Below are positions 33,590 through 44,389 of a stretch of 64,000 bases of DNA, in pieces; position 1 is the first letter of the stretch; each line of letters begins with the position of its first letter. Where the stretch lies: the NCBI GenBank assembly GCA_907163375.1, contig CAJQUW010003229.1, forward strand, positions 1-64,000, read 5' to 3'. The position numbers and the translations under genes were made by a program. The notes beneath the pieces were generated by a model. The model made no database searches, had not been told where the DNA came from, and worked only from the letters and a program-made list of their open reading frames with translations. The DNA is from Prostheceraeus crozeri. Taxonomy: Eukaryota > Platyhelminthes > Polycladida > Euryleptidae.

Positions 33590-33775
33590 TTAGATGTAAT
33601 AAGTTTTTAGATGTAATAAGTTTTTAGATGTAATAAGTTTTTAGATGTAATAAGTTTTCAGATGTAATAAGTTTTTAGATGTAATAAGTTTTTAGATGTA
33701 ATAAATTTTTTAGATGTAATAAGTTTTTAGATGTAATAAATTTTTAGATGTTATAAATTTTTTAGATGTAATAAA
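33590..33775 (+). repeat. Tandem repeat tttttagatgtaataag, about 10-11 copies
   Basis: A 16-18-bp unit repeated about ten to eleven times with small variations (aagttttcag, aaattttttag). It lies exactly where the plus-strand gene and the minus-strand PolB converge, so it may act as a bidirectional 3' end or an origin-like iteron array. That role is inference. Confidence 0.85.
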
Positions 33776-33784
33776 AAAATTATT

Positions 33785-36700
33785 ATTCCCACGTGTCATC
33801 ATCATCACTTAAATTACTCTCACAGATGATTGTTTGAAATATTTCAGCTTGAATATCTTCTCCGTTATAAGGTAACATAATTTCATTTTCATCAGGTGCT
33901 TGACGTTTAAGAATATTTATTTGAACAGAAAATTTTTTTTTTCAGTATTATTATTTTTATCAGGAATACTAATTCCAGTTTCGAAAGATCTTTTCCATGG
34001 TTTATTAACTGTAGTCGATAATGTTTTCCCCGAATATAATTTTAGAAAATCTTCTACTTTTACTTTATCTTGTGAATATCCTTTGAATGTTTTCTTTTCA
34101 CTAAGTCTCCCTTGTTCATCTACAGTAATACAATATTATATTTGGGAGCAATAAACATTGCAAAAATAATTCCACCATTTCCATAATCATTTTTTCCTTG
34201 ACACAATTCTCCTCCAACATATCCAGCAGCATCTAATTTATTAAAGAGCTCATTGGAAATATATATTGAATCAGTATCTGTATAATGAATGTATTTTTCT
34301 TTGAAACCATTAATTTCTAAAATAAAGTTATTCATGATTCTTCTAGAGTGAGAAAGAATGAAAGAACCTAAGTGTGATGGCATGAATGACGTCTTCCCAT
34401 CTTTTACAATATTAGTTTTGAGAAATTCATCATCTTCCATTTCTACTTTCGCTAAATATTGTTCATCATTTAATTTTTCATAATCTTTTACTTCTTGAGT
34501 GAAATTTTTTCTCAATGTATTCTCATTCCATAAATGATATTTAGTGGTTATATCTTTTTGCACAGTTTTGCCATATAGTGAATTCATCAATAATTTAATT
34601 AACTCATCACCTACAGTATTTCCTTCTGTTTTATATCTTTTTCTCAAATTAAAAAGTTTTTCAATATAATTTCGAAATGGTGAAACTTGATAATTTTTTT
34701 CATAAATTATACCATCAGTAATATGTAAGATTTTTCCCCCACATCTAACAATTTCTTGTATGTCTACAGAAGTTAATACATCATAACATATACCATTTCT
34801 AAACCTGATTACTTTTACATGAGAATTATTATTTTGATTTTTAACTTTATCTTTTATAGGAACTGGTTGGAAAAACATATCATTCGGATATTGAAACACA
34901 ACAGAGAATATTCCAGTTTTAGGTCTAAATGTTTGTGTATTAAATTTATATACTATTTCCCGCTCTTCTTCTTGACGAAATTTTCTAGCTGATTCAGCTT
35001 TAGGGTATTCTGAATTTTCATCATACATAGCTGATGGATATAAAGATGTTGCATCAAAAGCCATTAGAAATTCATTTTTTTGTTCAAGTAGGTGATTTGA
35101 AATTTTCTTACAAATTTCAGTTTTATCTCCTAAATCTCGATACTGCTTCATTAAATCTATTAAATTACTTCCAAGGGACAAAGTCCCCCCAGCGCAGCGA
35201 CCAGGTAAATACTGTTTTAATATTGGTAACAAGATGCTACAAAATGGCGATATGTATTTTCTTATATTTGCTGAAACTCTTCCACCTTTAACAGATTTTC
35301 TAATATAATTTCTAGCCCATAAATCTATATGAGAATGAATAATTATATTGTCATTTTGTACGCTTTTCTATGTTAAAGCAGAGGATGTCAAATTAGTAGT
35401 TATATCTTCACCAACTAAATCTCGCATACATTATTATATTTGCAGATACAAAAAGCTAAAGAAAAAATATCGTTAACTAAATATGGTCTCCATTCATTTT
35501 CTTTTTATTTATAATTTTCATGTGTTATGTCTCCAATTTCATAATTTAATTTACACACATTCGTAGGAATTTTAAAATTCTCACACCATTTAGAAAGACT
35601 TGTTTTTACATGTTGATAACTACATTTCATTATTATAGTTTGAAGTGCTAATTTACCTGAAAGTGAATCTTTTTTCATATTGTTTTTAAATCTAAGAGAT
35701 TTTTGAATATATCTACTAACACATTCAGTTGTATAAGGATTTTGTAATGAAGCAGTCAATATTCCTCTTGAAGTTTTAAGAGGCGGTTTAGATAATTTAA
35801 AATTAGCTTTTATCGGAAAATAGGAATCAAAACCTGATGAATTGTGAGCTATTAAAGTTACTCTAGAATAATTAAATTTTCCAAGAGTTTTAAAAAATTG
35901 ATGGATCGGACATACGTCCTCTGGGTTTCCCCCGATCGAACATTCATCATCCTCAGTTCTCGTAAATATTTTCACACAATTTTGAAGTTTATTAAATTCT
36001 AATTCAGTTAAATTATTATACTCATCAATCTGTTTTTTAAGTTTTTTAATTTCATCTTCATCTTTTGATCGTTTAATTTTAATCATATCACTTAACAAAC
36101 GTGTTTCTAATTCTTTCAATTTTTGTTTCGGTAAACAACATATAAATTTATTAAAATTAATAGCTCCTACAGCGTAAGGAATAGGATGAGCTGTTGAACA
36201 GTTAGGATCGGGAAAAGTTTCGAGATCCCAAATATATGTTAAACCATAGTCAATTTTTTTCTTTGTTATGATTTTATATTGACGCGTTGTTAGATTTTCA
36301 TCAGTAACTGTTTTATATATGGGTTTGAAATTATTTTCAATTTCTCTAATAGCTTTTAATTTATGAGATTTATTAATTAAACAATAGTGACCAATTGTTG
36401 AACCTGCGTGAAAATAATTGTAATAAACATAATTATGAAACGTTTCAATTCCTCTAGGATTTAAATGACGATTGGCAGGACTATAATATTGAACGCATTC
36501 TCCAAAATATTTATTGAATTGAGAAAATTTGCAGTTTGACATTACTCCTGTTCTAGATGTGGCTTTCTCTTTATATAAAAAATTATTAAACATTTCTTTC
36601 ATAATTTCTCCCTGTTCTTCATTAAAACCTCGTAAAACATTATAACATTTAATAAAACAAAAATCTTCAGAAGGAATATAACAATATTCAACGAAATATT

Positions 36701-37271
36701 CTTTGATTCTATATTTCATATTAATCCCTGCCCCTCTATGCGATCTTTGTACTAACTTCATTCCAAAATCTTCATATTTAATGTTACCTGTAAAAATCCA
36801 TTCGTTAGCATCGGATTTCTCATCCAGATTCGAAAACCATATTTCAAATGAATTTTTATTATAGGTTACGTAAAAATTTTGAATTATATTTTCCTGATCT
36901 TTAACAACTTTTCCAAATAAATTAATAATTTTACCATTTGCTAAAAGTTTCCTCATATCATTTACTACATTAATAAAATATACATTTTCATATTTAATTT
37001 CATTTGGATTAAATAAATTACATAAATCATCACCAAGTTCATCCTTAATTCTATCATCAAAAAAGATATCACTAATAGGAGTTTCTAATATTTCTTTTGT
37101 TCCACGTTTCTGTTTTTTAGTATTACGTCTAATACTACGCCTAGTACGTTTCTGTTTTTTAATACGTTTACTACGTTTACTATGTTTAATTTGCGCATCA
37201 AACTCAGCAGTTTGTTTCTTGATTAATTCATCAATCCTAGACGTTTGTCCGAGAGACATTTCACGATTCAT
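33785..37271 (-). pseudogene. Polinton B protein-primed DNA polymerase B, lineage 1 (fossil)
   Basis: The 588-codon open stretch from 37271 has a very basic start (KRSKRIKKQKRTRRSIRR) and exonuclease motifs: YIWDLETFPD (Exo I) and IAHNSSGFDSYF (Exo II). The 370-codon stretch (35232-34120) holds the polymerase motifs FDATSLYPSAMYD (A), LLMNSLYGKT (B) and YTDTDSIYI (C). A C-terminal tail runs to about 33785. It belongs to the PolB type seen with GxGGTLxxxN-like linkers in cnidarian-type Polintons, as I recall. It would copy the element by protein priming. Broken copy, few breaks. Confidence 0.85.
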
Positions 37272-37320
37272 ATTTTTTAAAAGAAAAAATGAATTTTTAC
37301 ATAGAACCTCGGTTCCGTTT

Positions 37321-37650
37321 TTACATATACACAGGAATATGTAATTGATGTAATGTTTCTAATTCATGTGTTGTTAAATGTTCTTTCTTAACCAACCACC
37401 ATAAATTATTATACGCCAAAAATACTCGGAAACTTCTTAAACAAAGTGGAAAGTCTTTTGTTTTAACACACGGTTTAATACCATGTTTTGTTTTATAATC
37501 TGTAACGAACGCTACGTATTTATCATGATAATAAAATCTAACTTCTTTCTTCGAATTTACAGGATTTGTAGGATGACGATAATCTTTTAAAACTGGTACA
37601 TGCTCTATCTTGTAAGCACTCAACATATTTTTTTTCATTTTTATTAACAA
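37321..37650 (-). CDS. Polinton B small protein, unknown (109 aa)
   Basis: The likely start is the internal Met after TTAATAAAAATG (near 37638), giving about 105 residues. Features: YRHPTNPVNSKKEVRFYYHDKYVAFVTDYK and a C-terminal LTTHELETLHQLHIPVYM. No recognised domain. It sits between PolB and the packaging ATPase with tight spacing on the same strand, as small accessory genes do in these elements. Not found in Polinton A. Confidence 0.5.
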   Translation of the reverse strand: MLIKMKKNMLSAYKIEHVPVLKDYRHPTNPVNSKKEVRFYYHDKYVAFVTDYKTKHGIKPCVKTKDFPLCLRSFRVFLAYNNLWWLVKKEHLTTHELETLHQLHIPVYM

Positions 37651-37696
37651 AAAATTTATAAGAAAAAATTATTCGTTCACTACGCGAAAATATTTT

Positions 37697-38442
37697 CTAT
37701 AACTCTATCATGAATTTTTTATCAATATTAATTGTGATAAATCCATAATCTTTTGACCAAGCATTGTTACACGATTGTTTAAATTCATCTTTATTTCTTA
37801 CGCATAAATCTCTTAACAAATCACTTAAGTTTCTTGCATTTATTTCAAATAGTATAAATATATTTGCATTCTTTCTAATAACACTTCCGTCTAATGAATA
37901 CATACTTTGTGTTAAATAAAATACACTACAGTTGTTATGTCTACCTCTTGTGAAATAATTTCTCTGAACTGACTGATTTCTATCATTAACGCAATCATCA
38001 AAAATTACATAATGTTTCATTGTTTTATCTAGTTTACTAGGATCTTGCATATTACCACTATCATCTATTAATTGTATCTTTATATGCTTATTTTTATTAG
38101 ATTCAACTAACTGATTATTTTTTGCTGCTTCTTCACACCACGAACTTATTTCTTCTTCATCTTCAGATTTTTCATATTCTTTGAATAATGAAGCAATTGC
38201 TGTTTTTTAAGATTATTTTCAAATCCATATTTTAAAAATTGATAGACGGGTTGTTCTGCTGTTGTTGTATAAATTATAAGATTGTTATAATCCAAAAAAT
38301 TTGGAGTCGTTAAAATTTTAAATAATAGATATGTTTTTCCACATCCTGATCTTCCACAAATAACTGACAAAACTTTATTAGATAAATTTGGATGATGATT
38401 AAATTTAAGTTTCTTTTTATTTAATGGGGGTAGTTCACTCAT
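37697..38442 (-). pseudogene. Polinton B A32/FtsK-type packaging ATPase (fossil)
   Basis: Starts after TATTAAAAAATG. Walker A is ICGRSGCGKTYLLF and Walker B is YVIFDDCVND. FTRGRHNNCSVFYLTQS, typical for the motif after Walker B in Polinton and poxvirus A32-like ATPases, follows. It would pump DNA into capsids. Nearly identical in layout to the copy in Polinton A. Broken. Confidence 0.85.
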
Positions 38443-38549
38443 TTTTTAATAAAAAAAATTATTTTTATTTTATTTTTATTTTTAAAGAAGAAGAAGAAAA
38501 TTAAACTTCTCTAGCTTCGCGTGGGAGTTTATACCTCCCGAACGGGAGT

Positions 38550-39345
38550 TTATACCTCCCGAACCAAAAGATCTATCATAATATCTTCACCTCCAAAATT
38601 TATTTCTTGTCCTTTCTCATCAGTGATTCTAATGTTAATGTTGTTAATAGTTTTTCTTGTAATAGGGAAATATATTAATGTTTGTGGAATTACATTTAAT
38701 CTATAACCAATGGGTACAGTAAAAGCTGGAAAACTGAATATTAAATTTGACAATTTACCATTTATATATCCTCCTTCAATAATGTCACAATGTACAACAA
38801 TTGAATTTATTTCAGTTATTTTTGGAATCTTCTCACCTAAATGATAACCTTGACTATAGGTTTGTTTATTAAATCCTAATAGCTTTGACAATGATCTATC
38901 ATGATTAAAATCAACTTGATGATTTTCGTTTAAAGTAAGAGAAAATTTATTAACTGCCGGTTCAACTGCGAAATGTAATTGTTTCTTATCTTTAAATGGT
39001 ATACCTAAATGTCTCTTAATTTCATTTGATATTGATTCAACTTCGTAAGAACCAGGAAGAAAAGTTTGTATTTTCCATGTTTTGCCTTTATCAGTAGAAT
39101 ATCTAAATTGATCATTCACATCTTTGATAACGTTTTGAATAGTGTTAAATGTAGAGAAACTAGTCACTGCTAATTTTTATTTTGTTCCAAATGTAGAATG
39201 GGTTCTAAATTACAAGTGTGTGATGAAGTAGTTGTTATAATTTTTAACGTCGTACTAAATTTTGATGAACCCAAAATCTCTGTTAGATTTTCTAAATGAT
39301 TATTAATTTTGTCTAAATCTGCTGAACACATTTTTTAGTTAAAAT
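38550..39345 (-). CDS. Polinton B penton-like minor capsid protein
   Basis: The main frame (39167-38550, 205 codons) has TSFSTFNTIQNVIKDVNDQF, PGSYEVESISNEIKRHLG, FNHDRSLSKLLGF, EINSIVVHCDIIEGG and a C-terminal GGEDIMIDLLVREV. This is the usual pattern of the single-jelly-roll penton of Polintons. A short related lead segment (KINNHLENLTEIL, HTCNLEPILHLEQ) lies just upstream to 39345, as in Polinton A. Two GGGAG-TTTATA-CCTCCC hairpins lie directly downstream at 38522-38560 and may serve as 3' end structures. Confidence 0.7.
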
Positions 39346-39469
39346 TTTGAATAAATATTATAGATAAAAATCGTAGATAAAAATCATAGATAAAAATCAT
39401 AGATAAAAATCATAAATAAAAATCATAGATAAAAATTAGAAACAACATATTTCAGCTACGGGGGAAGCC

Positions 39470-40360
39470 CTAGAACATTCGGTTCGTTATACTTTTATAA
39501 TCCTTTTCATTTAGAATCTTCTTTTCTAACAGTCTTTTCAATATAGCATGAATTTCATTGAAACTAGAATTATGTCCTTCTTTTATTGCAGATATTAAAA
39601 TATTTAATCTATTTAGTAATTGTTGTGGATCATCTGGTAAAAATATGGTTGTTTCTGTTTTCTGTTTTTCGGATAAACCTTTTCCTACTTTAACTCCCGT
39701 TGATAATAAATTTTCTAATTGTTTATAACGTCTAAGAGAATTTACTGCACCAACTCTATCTAACATAGCTTTATATTTTATGAGATCTTCTACAGCATAA
39801 TTATTTAAATCTGCTCCTCTTAAAAGATCAACAAAATTTCTATCTAAACTAAAAGGAGATTTATCTGGTGAAAAAATTAAACCTCGAAAAGGTTGTGGAA
39901 ATATTTCTTTTTGTCCGAGATAAAATCTAGGTATTGTTTTTCCATCTATAAATGAAATAGAATGTTCAAATTGCATAGATTTTGGTAATTTCTTATTAAT
40001 GTTTGATTCTAGTAATCCATAGTCATCTAATATAGTTTTGTGCTCTGGATCTGTTATATCAATTTGTTTATCATTATTTGTACTTTCTTTTTCAAGAGTT
40101 TTAAATGGTTTCATAGTTTTCTCAAAATCAGTTTTTACTTGCTCGGTTTGCTGCATTTTTTCAAACATATCAGATTGAATACCAGCTTTTATCATTCTAT
40201 GTTGAAGATGATTTTCTTTCATAATATTTCTTTGTTTTATTAACTCTTCTAATTGTTTTATTCTTTTAAAATTATCAGCTCTAATTTTATCCATTTTTAA
40301 AATATAATATTTGAATTTTGTGGTAACATTGGAATACAGCAAAAACATTTTACTGAACAA
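39470..40360 (-). CDS. Polinton B LPDDPQ-motif virion-type protein (296 aa)
   Basis: Open from Met to stop. The second Met (near 40294, after TTTTAAAAATGG) matches the A-tract start rule better than the first. N-terminal coiled coil (KRIKQLEELIKQRNIM), central FIDGKTIPRFYLG and VDLLRGADLNNY, and C-terminal FLPDDPQQLLNRLNILIS with FNEIHAILKRLLEKK. A homologue lies in Polinton A at 24047-25006. The family recurs in Polintons of invertebrates; the function is unknown and a structural or assembly role is likely. It stands between penton and hairpin-protein genes on the same strand. Confidence 0.65.
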   Translation of the reverse strand: MFSKMFLLYSNVTTKFKYYILKMDKIRADNFKRIKQLEELIKQRNIMKENHLQHRMIKAGIQSDMFEKMQQTEQVKTDFEKTMKPFKTLEKESTNNDKQIDITDPEHKTILDDYGLLESNINKKLPKSMQFEHSISFIDGKTIPRFYLGQKEIFPQPFRGLIFSPDKSPFSLDRNFVDLLRGADLNNYAVEDLIKYKAMLDRVGAVNSLRRYKQLENLLSTGVKVGKGLSEKQKTETTIFLPDDPQQLLNRLNILISAIKEGHNSSFNEIHAILKRLLEKKILNEKDYKSITNRMF

Positions 40361-40415
40361 ATTATTTTTTTATTGCTTTGTTGTTTGACATCTTTTCGTT
40401 TAAAGTTTTCTCGTT

Positions 40416-41099
40416 TTAAGTTTTGTTTAATAAAGTTTTGCTTAAATTTTCGCTTAAAGTTTTTAGCTCTTCTAAAAAAATTTTGTCATTTTCTTCATTA
40501 GAAATTTTACCATCACTGGAAATTTTGCCATCCTGTCTATTCTTATCATCAACTTTTTCGGACTGTAATTGAAAGGTTTGATTTACTTCATTAGCTATTT
40601 GATCAAATTTTTCAATCTCATCTAACGTAATAACATTATCATCACATACTCTTTGAAAGTAGTAATGTAGTTTATCATAGACTTCTTTAATATGTAAATG
40701 CTTAGTTTTTAATGATTTTCGTTTCTTAGTTATTAAAGATTTATCTAACATTGTAACAAGTGAAGTTGCAAAAACACCCGTACCTGTTAAAGATGTAGCA
40801 ACTACTGGAATTACTAAAACACCTGAAGTTATTATAATTGTGAATACCCCTAAACTTACTGTTATAAAGATTCCAATTCCTGGTGTTACATTCTTAACTT
40901 TAGTCCATCTGTTTCTTAATTTTCTATAATGTTCTAATCTTAATAATAATTGAGATTCCTTATCTTTCATATAACGTACTCTATCTTTGTGTTTTTCTTT
41001 ATTCAATTCACTTATTTTTAACTGTGATAACGAAGGATATAGTCTTGTGGTTTCATCCACTTTTGTTTCTTCCATTTTTAAAGAAATATTTTTAGTCAC
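40416..41099 (-). CDS. Polinton B hairpin-membrane protein (227 aa)
   Basis: The likely start is the Met after TCTTTAAAAATGG (near 41074). The charged N-terminus includes KDRVRYMKDKESQLLLRLEH. Two hydrophobic stretches (GIGIFITVSLGVFTIIITSG and LVIPVVATSLTGTGVFATSL) form a membrane hairpin, followed by a basic and helical C-terminal part (HIKEVYDKLHYYF, ITLDEIEKFDQIANEV). Similar hairpin proteins with a C-terminal ITxxEFxxI-like helix are frequent in invertebrate Polintons, as I recall. Its 5' end lies inside the terminal repeat. Role unknown, possibly membrane insertion at entry. Confidence 0.65.
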   Translation of the reverse strand: MTKNISLKMEETKVDETTRLYPSLSQLKISELNKEKHKDRVRYMKDKESQLLLRLEHYRKLRNRWTKVKNVTPGIGIFITVSLGVFTIIITSGVLVIPVVATSLTGTGVFATSLVTMLDKSLITKKRKSLKTKHLHIKEVYDKLHYYFQRVCDDNVITLDEIEKFDQIANEVNQTFQLQSEKVDDKNRQDGKISSDGKISNEENDKIFLEELKTLSENLSKTLLNKT

Positions 41100-41519
41100 A
41101 TGATATATTTTAAAAACCTGAAAGATGGATAAAATTCATGAATTTGAAAATCTTAACTTTTATGATTTTCGGTGTCCTGGAACGGTCATGATTTTGGGAG
41201 TAAAAATTGTAATTCTCAACTTTTGAGATTCTTAACTTTTATGATTTTTCGGTGTCCTGGAACGGTCATGATTTTAAGGGTGAAAATTGTAATTCTCAAA
41301 TTTTGAGATTTTGAAAAATTTGAAAATTGGGTATTTTTAAAAACGCTTAAATTTTCGCCCTTCGGCCTTCGGCCACGTGAAATTTGAAGTCTACCTAAAT
41401 TTTTGAAATTTTTGAAATTTTGATTTTTGAAAAAACCCGCAAAAGTGTGACATCCGGCGCAAGCGAAGCGAAGCAAAGCGAAGCGAAGCGTCGCGCCGGA
41501 TGTCACACTATATACTACT
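40930..41519 (-). repeat. Polinton B right terminal inverted repeat with hairpin tip
   Basis: Inverse of the left end, with the same 16-bp hairpin stem at 41445-41460 and 41493-41508. It has about two copies of the ~80-bp unit rather than three, so the ends differ mainly in repeat number. It runs into the start of the hairpin-protein gene. Confidence 0.88.
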
Positions 41520-41525
41520 TGAAGT

Positions 41526-42150
41526 AGCACTAACTAGTTTTTCAACATTTAATACGATACAGAATATTATCAAAAATGTAAATGACCAGTTTAAATATTC
41601 TATTGACAAAGGCAAAACTTGGAAAATACTGACTTTTCCTCCCGGTTCTTATGAAGTTGAATCAATTTCAAATGAAATAAAGAGACATTTAGGCATTCAA
41701 TTTAAAGACAAAAAACAATTACATTTCGCAGTTGAATCAACAGTTGATAAATTTTCTCCTACTTTAGATGAAAATCATCAAGTTGATTTTAACATTAATA
41801 GGTCCTTATCAAGATTATTAGGATTTAAAAAGAAAGTCTTTAATAAAGGTTTTCACATAAGTGAAAATATACCTAAAATAACTGAAATAAATTCAATCAA
41901 CGTTCAGTGTGATATTATAGAAGGTGGTTATGTAAATGGATAACTAACAAGTAATATCTTCAGTTATCCAGCATTTACAGCTCCGATTGGCTACAGTTTG
42001 AATTAATCCCAAAATCATTCATATATTTTCCAGTTACAAGAAAAACGATTAATTCAATTACCATCAAAATAACAGATAAGAAAGGAAAGGAAATAAATTT
42101 TGGAGGTGAAGAGATTATGATAGATCTATTATTACGTGAAGTTTCACTAA
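41526..42150 (+). pseudogene. Polinton A penton-like capsid protein, cut by Polinton B (fossil)
   Basis: The gene begins at about 24990-25124, is interrupted by Polinton B at the TGAAGT target, and resumes here with TSFSTFNTIQNIIKNVNDQF. PGSYEVESISNEIKRHL and DFNINRSLSRLLGF match the B homologue and fit the single-jelly-roll minor capsid (penton) of Polintons. This interruption is the clearest proof that B landed inside A. Broken besides the insertion. Confidence 0.75.
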
Positions 42151-42528
42151 TGTTAAATATTTTTTTCTCATTCAAACAAATTTTCCAACAGACGGAGTCT
42201 GTGAACAAATCTTTTATAACTCTATCATTTACTTTTTGTCAATATTAATAGTAATAAATCCATAATCTTTTGACCAAGCATTACTACATGATTGTTTAAA
42301 TTCATCTCTATTTTTTATACATAAATCTCTTAGCAAATCACTTTAGTTTCTTGAATTAATTTCAAGTAACATAAATATATTCGCATTCTTTCTAATAACA
42401 CCTCCGTCTAATGAATACATAATTTGTGTTAAATAGAAAACGCTACAATTATTATGTCTTCCTCTTGTAAAATAATTTCTCTGAATTGATTGATCTTTAT
42501 TATTTACACAATCATCAAAAACTATAAA

Positions 42529-43941
42529 GGGCCGTATGCACCAACAATAGCTTTGCCACAGATTTAACCTGTGGTTTGTTAACCAGATGGCTATATTTAA
42601 AACGCAGGCGATATGCACCAAGTTTAATCCTCGATGGATAGTAAACCATCGATGGTTAATTTATCCATCATGAAGTGTGACGTTTTAGCGTAATAGTTCT
42701 ATTTATAGTAATTACGCTATCATTCTACGTCAGCTCAGAGGATAAAAAGTGAAGTCTCCCTCAGAAAGACAATAGGACAGCATGACTCGACAACGGGCGA
42801 GGAACTTCACTCCGGCTGAGGCAGTACATTGATCGAAAAATAGTCTTTTCTGCTGCGATAAAGCTCCGATGCAGATGTTGTCTATTTTCACATGAGTGTC
42901 ATCCACAACTCCGACAACTCCAGGAAATCTGTGTTTTTGGAAAAATCGGCGGCAATTTCTTGGCGCTCTTGTACAGATGGGAGTTGAATAAGGCACTACT
43001 GAAAGTGCACCCTCTATGAAAGAGACGGAAACGTGCCTACTGCAGTTTAGTGCACCCTAAAACAACGGCGCATTCTCCCGCAAACGATGACTACGCACAT
43101 TACACCGAAGCGCGCGCTCGGTGTAATGTGCGAAGACGAAAACGAAGACACACGAAGACACAAAGACACTCATTTATAACTATAGGGAAGAACGAACGGC
43201 ATTCATTCTGTTGATTAAATCATGTTGATCTCACATGCATTTTAGGGTGCACTAAACTGCAGTAGGGGTAAAAGAGGGTGCACTAAACTGCAGTAGTGCC
43301 GTTGAATAAACCGACGAGCAGCAAGAGCAATAACATTAGACACACGAACTATTCTGCAAGCTGTATTGAAATAGTTGAACCAGATAACAAAAAGTCCCTT
43401 TAGTAAAACGAAATCGTTGTCTAAATTCCTCTTCGCCAGACGAATCCAATATTCTATCGGGACGAGTTTTGCAATTGTTCTCTTTGAGCGCGTTCCAATT
43501 TGTGAAAGCTGGTTAAGATAATCATAATGCTCAAATGGATCTATTTTCATTTGCATGCATATAATGGTGAGTCTATAGCTTTATCGGTGAATGATCGAAA
43601 CACTGCTGTCTGACTGAAGTTCTAAGGATTTTTCGTTCCTTTCATGTCAACGTCAGACAATTATCATATTCTACTTCAGTGATTGGTCGATACAAACAAT
43701 GTTCGTCTTATCCACAGCTTTAACCCACCCCCTCAGCGTGGTTATATTTCGGTGGTTAAGTTTGCAGTTAACTGCGCGGTTATCCTGATGGATAAGTTGG
43801 TGCATACGAAACATTAACCTGAAGGATGAAGTCAGAGTTAACCATAGTTATTTATTGGTGCATACCACCGTTGGTTAGATTAAAAGTTAACCGTGCGATT
43901 AGCGTATTAACCGCGCGGTTAACTGTTGGTGCATACGGCCC
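42529..43941 (-). mobile_element. PIF/Harbinger DNA transposon inserted in the packaging ATPase gene
   Basis: About 1.4 kb with 18-bp inverted ends GGGCCGTATGCACCAACA. On the minus strand it codes for a HARBI1-like nuclease: an N-terminal part ending VSNVIALAARRFIQ (43556-43301) and a catalytic part with FPGVVGVVDDTHVKI (42996-42730), the DD-type motif of this family. A MITE (42992-43300) splits the gene, the VVD-x-TH motif has an extra D in place of the usual G or C, and the reading frame differs across the join, so it is dead. No MYB-like partner protein is present. Flanks show no perfect 3-bp TSD. Many GGTTAA/TTAACC phrases cluster near both ends (for example 43880-43925), perhaps transposase-binding sites. 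Confidence 0.8.
42992..43300. mobile_element. 309-bp MITE inside the Harbinger element, 9-bp TSD
   Basis: Ends read GGCACTACTG and CAGTAGTGCC. Sub-terminal phrases (ctgcagtttagtgcaccct) occur in inverse orientation at both ends, twice on the right. The 9-bp duplication GTTGAATAA is at 42983-42991 and 43301-43309. A 9-bp duplication points to Mutator-like transposition. The centre contains a palindrome acacattacaccgaagc / gcgcgctcggtgtaatgtg-like near 43100-43130 and a cgaagacacacgaagacaca repeat. No ORF. Confidence 0.85.
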
Positions 43942-44389
43942 ACAGTGTTTCTTTGTTTTTGCTAATTTACTCGGATCAGACATGTTACCTAGATCATTTA
44001 TTAATTGAACTGTAATATGTTTTTCTGTATCTCTTTCTGCTAAATGTCTATTTTTAGCTGCTTCTTCACACCATGAAATTATATCCTCATCATAATCTGA
44101 TTTTTTATATTCTTCGAATAAGGAAGCAATTCCGGTTTTTGAAAGATTATTTTCAAATCCATATTTTAAGAATTGATAAATAGGTTGTTCAGCTGTTGTT
44201 GTGTAAATTATAAGATTATTATAATCCAAAAAGTTTGGTGTCGTGAGAATTTTAAATAATAGATAAGTTTTTCCACATCCTGATTTTCCACAAATAACTG
44301 ATAAAACTTTATTTGACAAGTTATGATGATGATTAAATTTAACTTTTTGTTTAAAGACATTTTATATATATTGATTTAATAAAATAATA

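Larger units (their letters stand above)
25125..41519. mobile_element. Polinton B (adintovirus-type), inserted in Polinton A (fossil)
   Basis: 16,395 bp between two copies of TGAAGT (25119-25124 and 41520-41525), the 6-bp target duplication expected for Polintons. The ends read AGTAGTATATAG... and ...CTATATACTACT. It contains the whole expected gene set: protease, integrase, pX-like, major capsid, pVI-like, fibre-like coiled coil, PolB, packaging ATPase and penton, plus the LPDDPQ and hairpin proteins. Fewer than about ten breaks and near-identical ends indicate a young insertion, but it is not whole. Confidence 0.92.
42220..44360 (-). pseudogene. Polinton A A32/FtsK-type packaging ATPase, cut by Harbinger (fossil)
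   Basis: Outside the Harbinger insertion the halves match the B gene: SVICGKSGCGKTYLLF (Walker A, right half) and IVFDDCVNNKDQS with FTRGRHNNCSVFYLTQ (Walker B region, left half). Same strand-wise layout as in B relative to penton. Broken besides the insertion. Confidence 0.8.

Noticed and set aside
33590-33775. CRISPR-like array
   Set aside because: Units are contiguous without unique spacers, in a eukaryotic element; a simple tandem repeat.
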